Assembly: GCA_016937035.1 (NCBI GenBank)
Contig: JAFGWS010000072.1
Span: forward strand, 1-26,370
Source of the DNA: Pontiellaceae bacterium
GTDB lineage: Bacteria > Verrucomicrobiota > Kiritimatiellia > Kiritimatiellales > Pontiellaceae
DNA: 26,370 nt
Direction: 5' to 3'
Shown: positions 1 through 8,019 of the stretch, one piece after another
Position numbering within the stretch: position 1 is the first letter of the stretch
How the letters are laid out: each line of letters begins with the position of its first letter
Notes under the pieces: model-generated
Database searches by the model: none
What the model was told of the DNA's origin: nothing
What the model saw: only the letters and a program-made list of their open reading frames with translations
Translations under genes and position numbers: made by a program

Positions 1-2046
1 CGTTGGCCGCCAGCAGGCATAAAATGGAACCGCAGGTTCCACTTAAAAAATGACGCACCGTGGTCTAAAAATGGGGGTAAGCCCAGTATAGGGCGAAGTG
101 TATATAACCGCACGGGTTCGATTGGGCGAAAAGATTGGTGCATATTGTATCCTGAAGAGGTTTCCATTGGGAAAAGGAATCCGGTGCCTGGAGAGAATGT
201 GGTGATTAATGATTGGGTTAGTGCGTTGGATGATTTGCCGGTGCAACAAAGTGAATCGGGTGTTTTTATCAGCGAAATCCAATGTCTGCGCAAGAGAGGT
301 TTACCCATGCGGGTTGAACTGGTGAACACCTCGGGTGCCGCCATCGATATTTCCGGATGGAAAATGTTCGATAAAGTGGGGGGCGAATATTGCTTTCCTT
401 CTGGAACTTCCATAGAAGCCAACGGGTTCGCTGTGATCGCGTTTGGAAAGGAAAAAAGGGAGCGAAGTGTAGAGAAAAAATGCACGTATCTGCATTATAC
501 AAATGAAGGGTCGGAGGACCTTTTTAAAGGATTGGTAAACGAGTGTTCGCTGGTTTCTGTGAATGAAGAGAACGGGCAGCCGAAGCATGTTTTGGAGGAT
601 TATGTGTGTTGGGGCAAACCCAGCCAAAGTCCAGCATATGACGTTGCAAAAGAGGGCGGGTTGTGGCCCGGCGGAGCTGTTTATGTGGGTACGGGCGAGC
701 CCGTGGTTGGAGGTTCTCCTGTTCTTCTTGTTGAGGGAAGCATCAGTCGCAGGGTTTACAGGCGCAGTAGCTCGAAAGTTTCTGATTGGGAACCCGTACC
801 TCCTGAGGCGGTTTCGATAGGCTTCCAAAATGCTCGCCCTTCGCCGGGCCTTATGGATGTATTTCCAGATGGTCCTGTGAAATTACGTTGGTTGAATGAA
901 TCCCTTTATGAGGACGAATTTTACCAGCTCCAGATTTCTGAGAAAAAGACGTTCCGAAAGCTGTTTTTGGATGAACAGTTAAGGCGTCCGGAGTATAGTC
1001 CGAGCCATGCAGGGACAGGTGAATTTTATTGGCGAGTGCGGATTATTTCGGAAGGACGGGAGGGAAAGTGGTCGCAGGTGGGCCACTATATTGTTGCCCC
1101 ATCCGAAAAGGACGAGAATCAGTATTTAGCACTGCAATATCTGGCCCAGCTGTGTGGTGAGGATACAACCACTTATACCGCGAAAAGCTTTCAGGGATTG
1201 TGGGGAGCCACCTTACCTGAAGGCGGATTAGTCAGCCTGATTTTTATGGAAGATGGAACGTGTGCACTGACCTATGATGAAGAGGATTTTGAGGCAGACC
1301 TCGGTGTGTGGCGCTTTGTCGGAGGGTATCTGATCGCGGAGTTTGATGATGGAGATGACGTCTATTATTGCGCTTTGTACAAAGGAATTCTGCAGGTTTT
1401 GTCTGAGGAATATCTTCCACCCATGCCTTTCTCGCGGCTTCAAAAGCTCAATGACGAGCATACAGCAGAAAAACCGTTTTTAGGGCATTGGGAGACAACA
1501 GGAGTAATCAAAACCACGGATCATGTTCACATCAATATTGATGATAATGGATACTGCACGAGAACCTTCCGGGAGAATGAGATGAGCGGACGCTGGACCG
1601 AGTTGGATGGGCTACTATCGCTCGAGTTTAAAGCAGGCGATAAGAGTTCTTCGGCAAAGGCGGTTTGCCCGACGCAGGATTATCTGCTGGTCTCTTATAC
1701 GTCTCCCGAAAAAATCACCAGACGCTTCATTCGTTCCGGAATTACTTTTTCGGACCGAATGTCACTCGATGAAGAAGAAAAGCCGTTTCTGGGTGTTTGG
1801 GAACTAAAGCTACCGGATTCTGCCCTTTCCTCCATTCGAATCGAGGAAGATGGGCGCGTCACGATGACTGAAGATGATCAGGAAACGAACGGAAGCTGGA
1901 CCGTTGAGGGAGACACCGTTGTAATTAGCCTTGGGGAAAAACAGATATCTGCGTGGATTGTAAATCCCAATATCTTGGTGGTTTGCTTTGAATGGAAGAA
2001 ATATCGGTATAATCAGACTGTAGCTTTCCATCGGCCTCGCGGTTAG
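1..2046 (+). CDS. Lamin-tail-domain secreted-type protein, 3' part only
   Basis: The frame is open from base 1 to the TAG at 2044-2046 (681 residues), so the gene starts left of the window; the TTG at 145 is inside the protein and not a likely start. Residues 1-66 resemble the end of a lamin-tail domain. Residues 86-284 form a second one, with the typical core ISEI, VELVNTSG, IDISGW. The ends of the two copies match: SIGRSVYNR with SISRRVYRR, and EEVSIG with EAVSIG. Residues 290-366 look fibronectin III-like (FYWRVRIISEG, KWSQ). Three related beta-rich repeats follow at about 395-481, 491-579 and 593-678, each with a GxW motif near its start and an acidic DG turn. Lamin-tail domains in bacteria usually occur in exported, often surface or nuclease-associated proteins; the role here is unknown. 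No catalytic motif is visible in this part. The domain calls are by eye. Confidence 0.8.
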   Translation, partial: RWPPAGIKWNRRFHLKNDAPWSKNGGKPSIGRSVYNRTGSIGRKDWCILYPEEVSIGKRNPVPGENVVINDWVSALDDLPVQQSESGVFISEIQCLRKRGLPMRVELVNTSGAAIDISGWKMFDKVGGEYCFPSGTSIEANGFAVIAFGKEKRERSVEKKCTYLHYTNEGSEDLFKGLVNECSLVSVNEENGQPKHVLEDYVCWGKPSQSPAYDVAKEGGLWPGGAVYVGTGEPVVGGSPVLLVEGSISRRVYRRSSSKVSDWEPVPPEAVSIGFQNARPSPGLMDVFPDGPVKLRWLNESLYEDEFYQLQISEKKTFRKLFLDEQLRRPEYSPSHAGTGEFYWRVRIISEGREGKWSQVGHYIVAPSEKDENQYLALQYLAQLCGEDTTTYTAKSFQGLWGATLPEGGLVSLIFMEDGTCALTYDEEDFEADLGVWRFVGGYLIAEFDDGDDVYYCALYKGILQVLSEEYLPPMPFSRLQKLNDEHTAEKPFLGHWETTGVIKTTDHVHINIDDNGYCTRTFRENEMSGRWTELDGLLSLEFKAGDKSSSAKAVCPTQDYLLVSYTSPEKITRRFIRSGITFSDRMSLDEEEKPFLGVWELKLPDSALSSIRIEEDGRVTMTEDDQETNGSWTVEGDTVVISLGEKQISAWIVNPNILVVCFEWKKYRYNQTVAFHRPRG

Positions 2047-2348
2047 GGCAGCCCCGCCCAGAATCAATCGGCACGCGGAACAGCGCCTGTCTGTGGCGTT
2101 CAATCAGATAATCTTTTTTTGAAGATAGGGGGACTTCATGAGTAATTCAACCTATATTCGGCAGTTGAAACTCGAAACCTGTTATATACACCTGTAAACA
2201 TTGCCTTTTCTTTCATTTCCGTTTGCACCCAAAGGGTGCGGATTTCAACTGCTCCGCAGTTGGGTGGTGAGATCGAAAACTTCAGAAAAACGATGCATTT
2301 TCGGGACAAACATCCGAGTGGAGGGTAGTTCAACTGCTCTTTTTAGGT
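2047..2348. other. Non-coding stretch with small hairpins
   Basis: This 302-base gap has no convincing gene. Two perfect small hairpins lie close together: GCACCC/GGGTGC at 2225-2239 and CAACTGC/GCAGTTG at 2246-2262. The word TTCAACTGC occurs at 2244-2252 and 2329-2337 and inverted at 2161-2169. A weak T-run at about 2114-2120 follows the upstream gene but has no strong stem. A 65-residue minus-strand ORF covers the hairpins; it has no recognisable domain and I do not call it a gene. Confidence 0.5.
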
Positions 2349-2771
2349 TCAAATTCCCTTAGTCTGCTGGGGAGTATTTCTTGTTATTTCGAACAATTGC
2401 CCGAGAGTGATCTCGTGAAATGCGATTTTTTCAAGATCAAACCCGTACTTATCCTCAAGACTGATCGCAAACGTTTCAAACTCCAGCGCATCAGGCCAAG
2501 TGTTCGTTGGGTAAAGGGTTCTGTATACATCCATTATTTTATCTTCTGGGCTGAACTTGAGTCGCTGATCCGTGCGGAAGGCAAATCCGTCTACAAAAAT
2601 TTGCAAAAAATCGCGAATAGACTCTTTGGGAGCATCAGGGAAACGGTTGCGCCACTCCGTCCCGGTGCACCTTCGTTGCCAATATACTTCAAGCCGTTTC
2701 TTGCTCCTGAGTTCGAACGGTATGCTTACAATTGCCACAATAACGATAATTGCAATTATGATCCCTGTCAT
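2349..2771 (-). CDS. Small membrane-anchored acyl-carrier-like protein
   Basis: The protein has 140 residues. Residues 3-19 are one strongly hydrophobic segment (GIIIAIIVIVAIVSI) that would anchor it in the inner membrane. Residues about 55-130 are soluble and resemble an acyl carrier protein fold: KFSPEDKIMDVYRTLYP, then DALEFETFAISLEDKYG and an ITLGQLFE ending. Similar proteins are, as I recall, common hypothetical genes in planctomycetes and relatives. The DSL serine that carries phosphopantetheine in true ACPs is not visible; the matching place reads PDALEFE. It may therefore be a binding or scaffold domain and not an acyl carrier. A GGAG ribosome site lies nine bases before the ATG. It follows pyrC by 58 bases on the same strand and may be cotranscribed. 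The fold is inferred by eye. Confidence 0.65.
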   Translation of the reverse strand: MTGIIIAIIVIVAIVSIPFELRSKKRLEVYWQRRCTGTEWRNRFPDAPKESIRDFLQIFVDGFAFRTDQRLKFSPEDKIMDVYRTLYPTNTWPDALEFETFAISLEDKYGFDLEKIAFHEITLGQLFEITRNTPQQTKGI

Positions 2772-2829
2772 ATTTCAACTCCGTAAGCTGCAAGTGAAGG
2801 ACGCGTCATACAGTATCTGTGCATTGCTA

Positions 2830-4155
2830 TTATAATGCTCGATCAAACAGCAGGCGCTGTCCGCGAACGGCGTTGTTGACGGTGTCGTTCGTGTAGGCGA
2901 GCTGTCCGGAGACGAGGGTGGCGGCGATGGAGGAGTTGAAGGTCGTTCCTTCGAAGGGCGACCAGCCGCATTTGTAGAGAATATTTTCCTGGGCGACGGT
3001 GTACGGCGCGTTGGGAGCGATCAGCACGAGGTCGGCCCAGTAGCCTTCGCGGATAAAGCCGCGCTCCTGAATCTGAAAGATACGGGCCGGGTTGTGGGCG
3101 GTTTTTTCGGCGACGGTTTCGGGCGGCAGGAATTCGAGGAGCGAAATGAGTGCGCTCTGGATCACGGGCATGCCGGACGGCGCGGCGCAGTAGGGGTTTT
3201 GTTTTTCCTCCCAGAGATGCGGGGCATGGTCGGTGCCGACGGTGTCAATGATGTTGTCGAGGAGCGCCTGCCGCAGCGCGGCGCGGTCGGCGGCGGTTTT
3301 GATCGATGGGTTGCACTTAATCAGTGCGCCCTTGGTTTCATAGTCGGCGTCGGAAAACCAGAGATGGTGGGGGCAGGCTTCGGCGGTAATTTTTTTTCGG
3401 TCTACCGACCCTTGTTGGAACAGCTCCAACTCTTTCGCGGTGGTGAGATGCAGGACGTGGATCTGCGAGCCACATTTTTTAGCTAGCTCGACGGCGAGCG
3501 CGGTCGATTGGTAGCACGCGGCTTCGGAGCGAATGTTGGCGTGTTCGGTGAAGGGAATGTTGTCGCCGTAGGTTGCGCGCGCCGCCTTTTCATTCTCGCG
3601 GATGGTGTGGGTGTCTTCGCAGTGGAGCGCAATCGGCACCTTGATTTGGCTGAAGATATCTTCAAGCTGCTGTTGTCGGTCGACAAGCAGATTGCCGGTG
3701 GAGGCGCCCATGAAGAGCTTAACGCCGCAAACGGTTTTCGGATCGAGTGCCAACAGTTCGTCGAGGTTGTCGTTGGAGCCCCCGAGGTAGAAGGAATGGT
3801 TGACGAGGCACTTGGTGGCGGCGAGGGCAAACTTTTGTTCGAGGATTGCGTTGGTGACTGCTGCGGGCTTGGTGTTGGGCATCTCCATGATCGACGTAAC
3901 GCCGCCGGCCACCGCCGAACGGCTTTCGGAATGCAGATCCGCCTTTTGTTCAAGCCCCGGTTCGCGGCAATGCGTGTGGCAGTCGATCATGCCCGGCAGG
4001 AGCATTTTGCCGGTGGCATCGATGGTGATATCGGCTGATTGGTTGCTCAGCACTGGAGCGATCTTTTCGATGCGTCCGTTTTGAATAAAAACATCGGCGG
4101 GGGCTGATAAACCCTCGTTAACAACCGTTGCGTTGGTGATCAGTATGGTCTTCAT
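2830..4155 (-). CDS. pyrC: Dihydroorotase (PyrC, class I type)
   Basis: This enzyme reversibly cyclises N-carbamoyl-L-aspartate to dihydroorotate, step three of pyrimidine synthesis, in the cytoplasm. At 441 residues it has the length of the class I amidohydrolase-type dihydroorotases. Visible metal and active-site motifs are the HxH pair (His60 and His62, in IDCHTHCREPG), Lys146 (GVKLFMG), His178 (ALHCED), His233 and His236 (IHVLHLTT) and Asp309 (GTDHAPH). The substrate-binding run MEMPNTKP at residues 90-97 is also typical. No other pyrimidine gene is in the window. Its neighbour downstream is the small ACP-like gene, and the vWA gene diverges from it upstream. An allantoinase or hydantoinase from the same superfamily is the main alternative, but the REPG and MPNT motifs favour dihydroorotase. 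Confidence 0.92.
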   Translation of the reverse strand: MKTILITNATVVNEGLSAPADVFIQNGRIEKIAPVLSNQSADITIDATGKMLLPGMIDCHTHCREPGLEQKADLHSESRSAVAGGVTSIMEMPNTKPAAVTNAILEQKFALAATKCLVNHSFYLGGSNDNLDELLALDPKTVCGVKLFMGASTGNLLVDRQQQLEDIFSQIKVPIALHCEDTHTIRENEKAARATYGDNIPFTEHANIRSEAACYQSTALAVELAKKCGSQIHVLHLTTAKELELFQQGSVDRKKITAEACPHHLWFSDADYETKGALIKCNPSIKTAADRAALRQALLDNIIDTVGTDHAPHLWEEKQNPYCAAPSGMPVIQSALISLLEFLPPETVAEKTAHNPARIFQIQERGFIREGYWADLVLIAPNAPYTVAQENILYKCGWSPFEGTTFNSSIAATLVSGQLAYTNDTVNNAVRGQRLLFDRAL

Positions 4156-4364
4156 GCGCGACAGAATAAGCGAGCTGCGCAGAGAGGAAAAGCCATCAAT
4201 CGGGCTTTCTTGATAAAATCAACGGTGTTTGGAGTTACATCTTTTTACAACTGTTTACATGGCAGTGACCACAGGTTCCGCCGTTTGTGGCAGATTTTCC
4301 CCGTTGATCGGTTACGGACGGTCCGTGACATTGCAGGTTGAATCATCTAACATGGAGGGCATTT

Positions 4365-5729
4365 ATGAAGGCTTTATCGAAAAGAATAGTGCTGGCGGGA
4401 CTCTGTTTGGCCGGGGCGCTGGGTGCTTCGGCGGAAGAAGCGAGCGGGGTGATCTGTCGGGTAGAGATGGATAATTCGGTGGTTTATGCCGGAAGTTCGC
4501 AGACCGCGGTGGTGAAGGTAACGCTGGATGCGCCGAAGGCTCCGAAGAAGGAGAAGCGCCCACCGGTGAATCTGACGATTGTGCTCGACCGTTCGGGGTC
4601 GATGACCGGATCAAAGATTGAAAAGGCCTGTGATGCGGCCATTGCGGCGCTACGGAGGCTGGGGCCCGAGGATATGTTTTCGCTGGTGACGTATGATCAT
4701 GAAGTTAAAACCGTGGTGCCGTCGCAGAGCGCAGCAAATTCGGAGTGGATTGAGGGGCAGATTCGCTCGATCCGCTCCGGCGGAAATACCGCGCTGTTTG
4801 CCGGTGTGAGCCAGGGAGCATCGGAAACCCGCAAGCATTTGGACTGGCGCTATGTGAACCGTATTCTGTTGTTGTCGGACGGATTGGCGAACGTGGGGCC
4901 CTCGTCTCCGGCAGAGCTGGGGCGTTTGGGGACGGCGCTGAGTAAGGAAGGTATTTCGGTAACGACGATCGGCGTGGGCACGGATTATAATGAGGATTTG
5001 ATGGCGCTCATGGCCCAGAACAGTGATGGAAATAACTATTTTGTGGAGTCGAGTGTGGATCTGCCGCGTATTTTTAATGAAGAGCTCGGCGATGTGTTGA
5101 GTGTGGTGGCCAGCAAGGTGATCATTGAGGTAAAATTTCCGAAGGACGTTCGACCGCTGCGGATTATCGGACGGGATGGTCGTGTGGGTGAAGACCATGT
5201 GGAGCTTTCGCTCAATCAGTTGTATGGCGGTCAGGAAAAATATGCGCTGATTGAAGTGGAATTGCCGGCCGGAAGCGCAGGTGAAGAACGTAAGGTGGCC
5301 GATGCCCGCTGCTCCTATCAGGATATGATTTCCAATAGTCAGGCTTCCAGTGAGGGGAATGCCTCTGTACGTTTTACCGGAAGTAAGGAAGAGATCGCGG
5401 ACGGCTGGAATATCGCTGTAAATAATTCAGTTTATCTCAACGGAAAAGCGGAAGCACAGGATCAGGCGATTTATTACGCAGATAATGCAGATTATGATAA
5501 AGCGGCGGAAGTGTTGTTTATAACTGCCGGGAAACTTAAAGAGTATGCCGAGTTGAATGATCAAATGCAACTCATGGATGAGGCCGAAGAAATGGAACAA
5601 CAGGCGGTTCAGATGCAGATGGAACAGCAGATGGATTCTGTGACGCGAAAGGCAATGCGTTCGAGGAATTATGAGGTTTATAACCAGCAACGGTCGATTC
5701 CGTCAGTAAGTGTGGAGGTTGATAATTAG
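4365..5729 (+). CDS. Secreted von Willebrand factor A domain protein
   Basis: The protein has 454 residues from the ATG at 4365, which has GGAGG six bases upstream; a TTG at 4338 is in frame but would bury the signal peptide. Residues 1-23 are a Sec signal peptide ending in ASA. A beta-rich segment precedes the vWA domain at about 68-245. The metal-ion-dependent adhesion site is complete: Asp75, Ser77 and Ser79 (DRSGS), Thr142 (GGNT) and Asp172 (LSDG). Residues 250-350 are a second beta-rich region. The tail (365-445) is helical and rich in Gln, Glu and Met, and may be coiled coil. Such proteins bind partners through Mg2+ in the periplasm or at the surface. The gene overlaps the next one, a sensor kinase, so the protein may act with that signalling pair. 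The partner is unknown. Confidence 0.85.
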   Translation: MKALSKRIVLAGLCLAGALGASAEEASGVICRVEMDNSVVYAGSSQTAVVKVTLDAPKAPKKEKRPPVNLTIVLDRSGSMTGSKIEKACDAAIAALRRLGPEDMFSLVTYDHEVKTVVPSQSAANSEWIEGQIRSIRSGGNTALFAGVSQGASETRKHLDWRYVNRILLLSDGLANVGPSSPAELGRLGTALSKEGISVTTIGVGTDYNEDLMALMAQNSDGNNYFVESSVDLPRIFNEELGDVLSVVASKVIIEVKFPKDVRPLRIIGRDGRVGEDHVELSLNQLYGGQEKYALIEVELPAGSAGEERKVADARCSYQDMISNSQASSEGNASVRFTGSKEEIADGWNIAVNNSVYLNGKAEAQDQAIYYADNADYDKAAEVLFITAGKLKEYAELNDQMQLMDEAEEMEQQAVQMQMEQQMDSVTRKAMRSRNYEVYNQQRSIPSVSVEVDN

Positions 5730-7323
5730 AAAATCACCGATCATGTTGTATGGTGCGCTGCTGCTGGTTTCCGCAGGAATCATTGCGGGGGTTGCGGCGC
5801 GCCTGCTTGCGCATGAGCGTACAAGGCTGGAAAGCACGGCACTTGCGGCCGAAGAAGGTTGGTTGCGAAACCGGGCGGAAGAACTGTCTTTGGCCGTTGG
5901 TGTGGTGCAGAACGAAATGCTGCGCGAACTGCGCGCGATTCCCTTCGAAGAGCTCGATGAGACGCTGCGTAATTGGGAGCGAACCAATCCGCTGGTACGG
6001 AATGTATTTGTCTGGCGAGGACCGAATGATCTTCTGCTCCCCGATCCTTTGCTGCCGCTGACGCGCGAGGAAGAAGGGTTTTTGACGCGCTATAAAACGT
6101 TGTTTGCTGGAATGCATGGTTGGGAAGAGCGGCTGGATGGCGAGCAGTCGGATCGATCGGTGTCGCAGCAATTGTTTCAGAATGTGAGCAAGGGCAATGT
6201 GCTGGTGGAGTCGAGCGGCTGGGTTCCTTGGTATTGGGAAAATACGTTGTGTATGTTGGGCTGGGTGCAGCGCGGAGAACGACGCTGCGGTGTTGAACTG
6301 GAGATGGCGGCGCTGCTTTCGGAGCTCCAGCGTGCGATGCCGATGGACCTGCCGGATGGTCGGGCGGTTGCGGTGCTGGATGCGGGCGGGCACCGTATTT
6401 TGCAGTCGGGTCCGTTGGATCCGGGAGATGATGCACGTGCGGCACTCTCTGTTCCGGTGGGTTTTATGCTGCCGCATTGGGAGGTGGCGCTTTATACGGC
6501 CGACGGAAGCCTAGGCGCCTCTGCGCATCATTATGCGGTTGCATCCACGCTGCTGGTTGTTGTTCTGTTTGTCTGTCTCTTCTGCGCCGGCGGTATGCTG
6601 CTCTTGGAAGCGCAACGCAATCGACGCGATGCGCTGCAGAAAACCACCTTTGTTTCCAATGTTTCACACGAGCTGAAGACGCCGCTCACCACCATTCGAA
6701 TGTATACCGATCTGTTGCGCGAAGGCCGCGTGGAGGATGAGGAAAAGAAAGTCCGTTATCTCAGCACCATTGCCTCCGAAAGCGAGCGATTAACCCGCTT
6801 AGTCAATAATGTGCTCGATTTTGGGCGGCTGGAGCAAAATCGAAAAAAATATCAAATCGGGCGTTTTGACCTTCGCAATGTGGTGGCGGAGACCGTTCAG
6901 TCGCAGCGCCTTCGTATCGGCGAGGCGGGGATTTCGCTGACGGAACACTATCTGGGCGAGCCGGCCTTGGTGGAGGCGGATCGCGATGCGGTGCAGCAGG
7001 CACTGCTTAACCTGATCGATAACGCAATTAAATATGCGGCTTCCGGAAAACAGTTGCTGATCGAAATGTCGCAGTCCGGTCGGGAATTTGAGATTCGCGT
7101 CTGCGATGCCGGGGAGGGGATTCCGGCGGCGCATCGTCGTAAAATTTTTGAGCGGTTTTATCGGGTGGATGATTCGATCACAGCGCGAAGTCAGGGCAGC
7201 GGTCTGGGGCTGGGCCTTTCGCGCCGGATGCTGACCGATTTGGGAGGATCGCTGACCTATTCACCCGCGCCGTCGGGCGGGGCCTGTTTTACCATTACAT
7301 TGCCGGGAGTGGAGGTTGTATGA
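5710..7323 (+). CDS. Transmembrane sensor histidine kinase
   Basis: This is a membrane kinase of a two-component system, up to 537 residues. One membrane segment lies at about 11-30 and a second at about 275-299; between them is a periplasmic sensor region of about 240 residues that I do not recognise. The HisKA domain carries the phospho-acceptor His320 (SHELKTP). The ATPase domain shows the N box (LLNLIDNAIKYA, Asn434 and Asn438), the G1 box (DAGEG, 466-470), an ERFYR motif and the G2 box (GSGLGLGLS). The start is uncertain: GTG at 5710 has no ribosome site, TTG at 5719 sits directly after GGAGG, and ATG at 5743 lies 24 bases beyond it. All choices keep the first membrane segment at least in part. 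It overlaps the vWA gene, and its stop overlaps the regulator start as ATGA, so all three are probably one operon. Confidence 0.93.
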   Translation: MWRLIIRKSPIMLYGALLLVSAGIIAGVAARLLAHERTRLESTALAAEEGWLRNRAEELSLAVGVVQNEMLRELRAIPFEELDETLRNWERTNPLVRNVFVWRGPNDLLLPDPLLPLTREEEGFLTRYKTLFAGMHGWEERLDGEQSDRSVSQQLFQNVSKGNVLVESSGWVPWYWENTLCMLGWVQRGERRCGVELEMAALLSELQRAMPMDLPDGRAVAVLDAGGHRILQSGPLDPGDDARAALSVPVGFMLPHWEVALYTADGSLGASAHHYAVASTLLVVVLFVCLFCAGGMLLLEAQRNRRDALQKTTFVSNVSHELKTPLTTIRMYTDLLREGRVEDEEKKVRYLSTIASESERLTRLVNNVLDFGRLEQNRKKYQIGRFDLRNVVAETVQSQRLRIGEAGISLTEHYLGEPALVEADRDAVQQALLNLIDNAIKYAASGKQLLIEMSQSGREFEIRVCDAGEGIPAAHRRKIFERFYRVDDSITARSQGSGLGLGLSRRMLTDLGGSLTYSPAPSGGACFTITLPGVEVV

Positions 7324-8012
7324 AAACCATTCTAATTGCTGAAGATGATGCCAATATTCGTAACGGATTGGTGGATTTGTTTGAGAGCGAAGGATACTGC
7401 GTTCGTGCTGTGGCTGATGGACGAGAGGCGTTGACGGTGCATCACGAAACAGCGATCGATTTGGTGCTGCTCGATGTGATGATGCCTGAGAAGAGCGGCT
7501 ATGATGTCTGCCGGGAAATTCGAAAAACCAACAGTGACGTACCGATAATTATGCTCACCGCGAAGGGGGAAGAGGTGGATAAAGTGGTGGGGCTGCAGCT
7601 GGGCGCGGACGATTATGTGACGAAGCCCTTTGGGGTGCACGAACTGTTAGCCCGGGTTGAGGCGGTGATGCGGCGTGCGTGCGGTCGGCATGCCGATCGG
7701 CAGGCGTGGCCCGAGACGTTTGAGTTCGGCGGCGCGCGGATTGATACACGCAAATACACCATAGCGTTTTCTGGACAGAGCGAGCCGCTTTCGCATCGGG
7801 AGCTGGAACTGATCCGCTATTTTATCGATCACCCGAACGAAGTGCTCTCGCGGAATCAGCTGCTCGACAAGGTCTGGGGTGTCGAATATTTCGGGACTTC
7901 GCGTACGCTGGATCAGCACATCTCCAAACTGCGAAAAAAAATGGAAATAAATCCTGCCGAGCCAAAGACCATCCGCACGGTTCATGGCATCGGTTATAAA
8001 TATTGTCCGTGA
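7320..8012 (+). CDS. OmpR/PhoB-family response regulator
   Basis: The 230-residue protein has a receiver domain (about 2-115) and a winged-helix DNA-binding domain (about 133-229). The phosphorylated residue is Asp52 (LLDVMMPEKSG), with acidic Asp9 and Asp10, Thr80 and Lys102 (TKPF) in their usual places. The output domain shows ELELIRYF, RTLDQHISKLRKK and the final VHGIGYKY typical of OmpR-type regulators. It should be phosphorylated by the kinase encoded just upstream, with which it shares an ATGA overlap. Targets are unknown; the vWA gene in the same operon is one candidate through autoregulation. The gene ends seven bases before the end of the convergent kinase gene, and no terminator separates them. 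Confidence 0.95.
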   Translation: MKTILIAEDDANIRNGLVDLFESEGYCVRAVADGREALTVHHETAIDLVLLDVMMPEKSGYDVCREIRKTNSDVPIIMLTAKGEEVDKVVGLQLGADDYVTKPFGVHELLARVEAVMRRACGRHADRQAWPETFEFGGARIDTRKYTIAFSGQSEPLSHRELELIRYFIDHPNEVLSRNQLLDKVWGVEYFGTSRTLDQHISKLRKKMEINPAEPKTIRTVHGIGYKYCP

Positions 8013-8019
8013 CGGCACG

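Noticed and set aside
145..147. TTG as the start of the first gene
   Set aside because: The frame stays open to base 1 and the upstream residues match the end of the later lamin-tail copy, so the gene begins outside the window.
301..828. A 175-codon minus-strand frame in the lamin-tail gene
   Set aside because: The plus-strand frame has clear domains; this one has none.
2136..2333. A 65-residue minus-strand ORF in the hairpin region
   Set aside because: It has no domain and no conserved context, and it covers inverted repeats that better explain the sequence.
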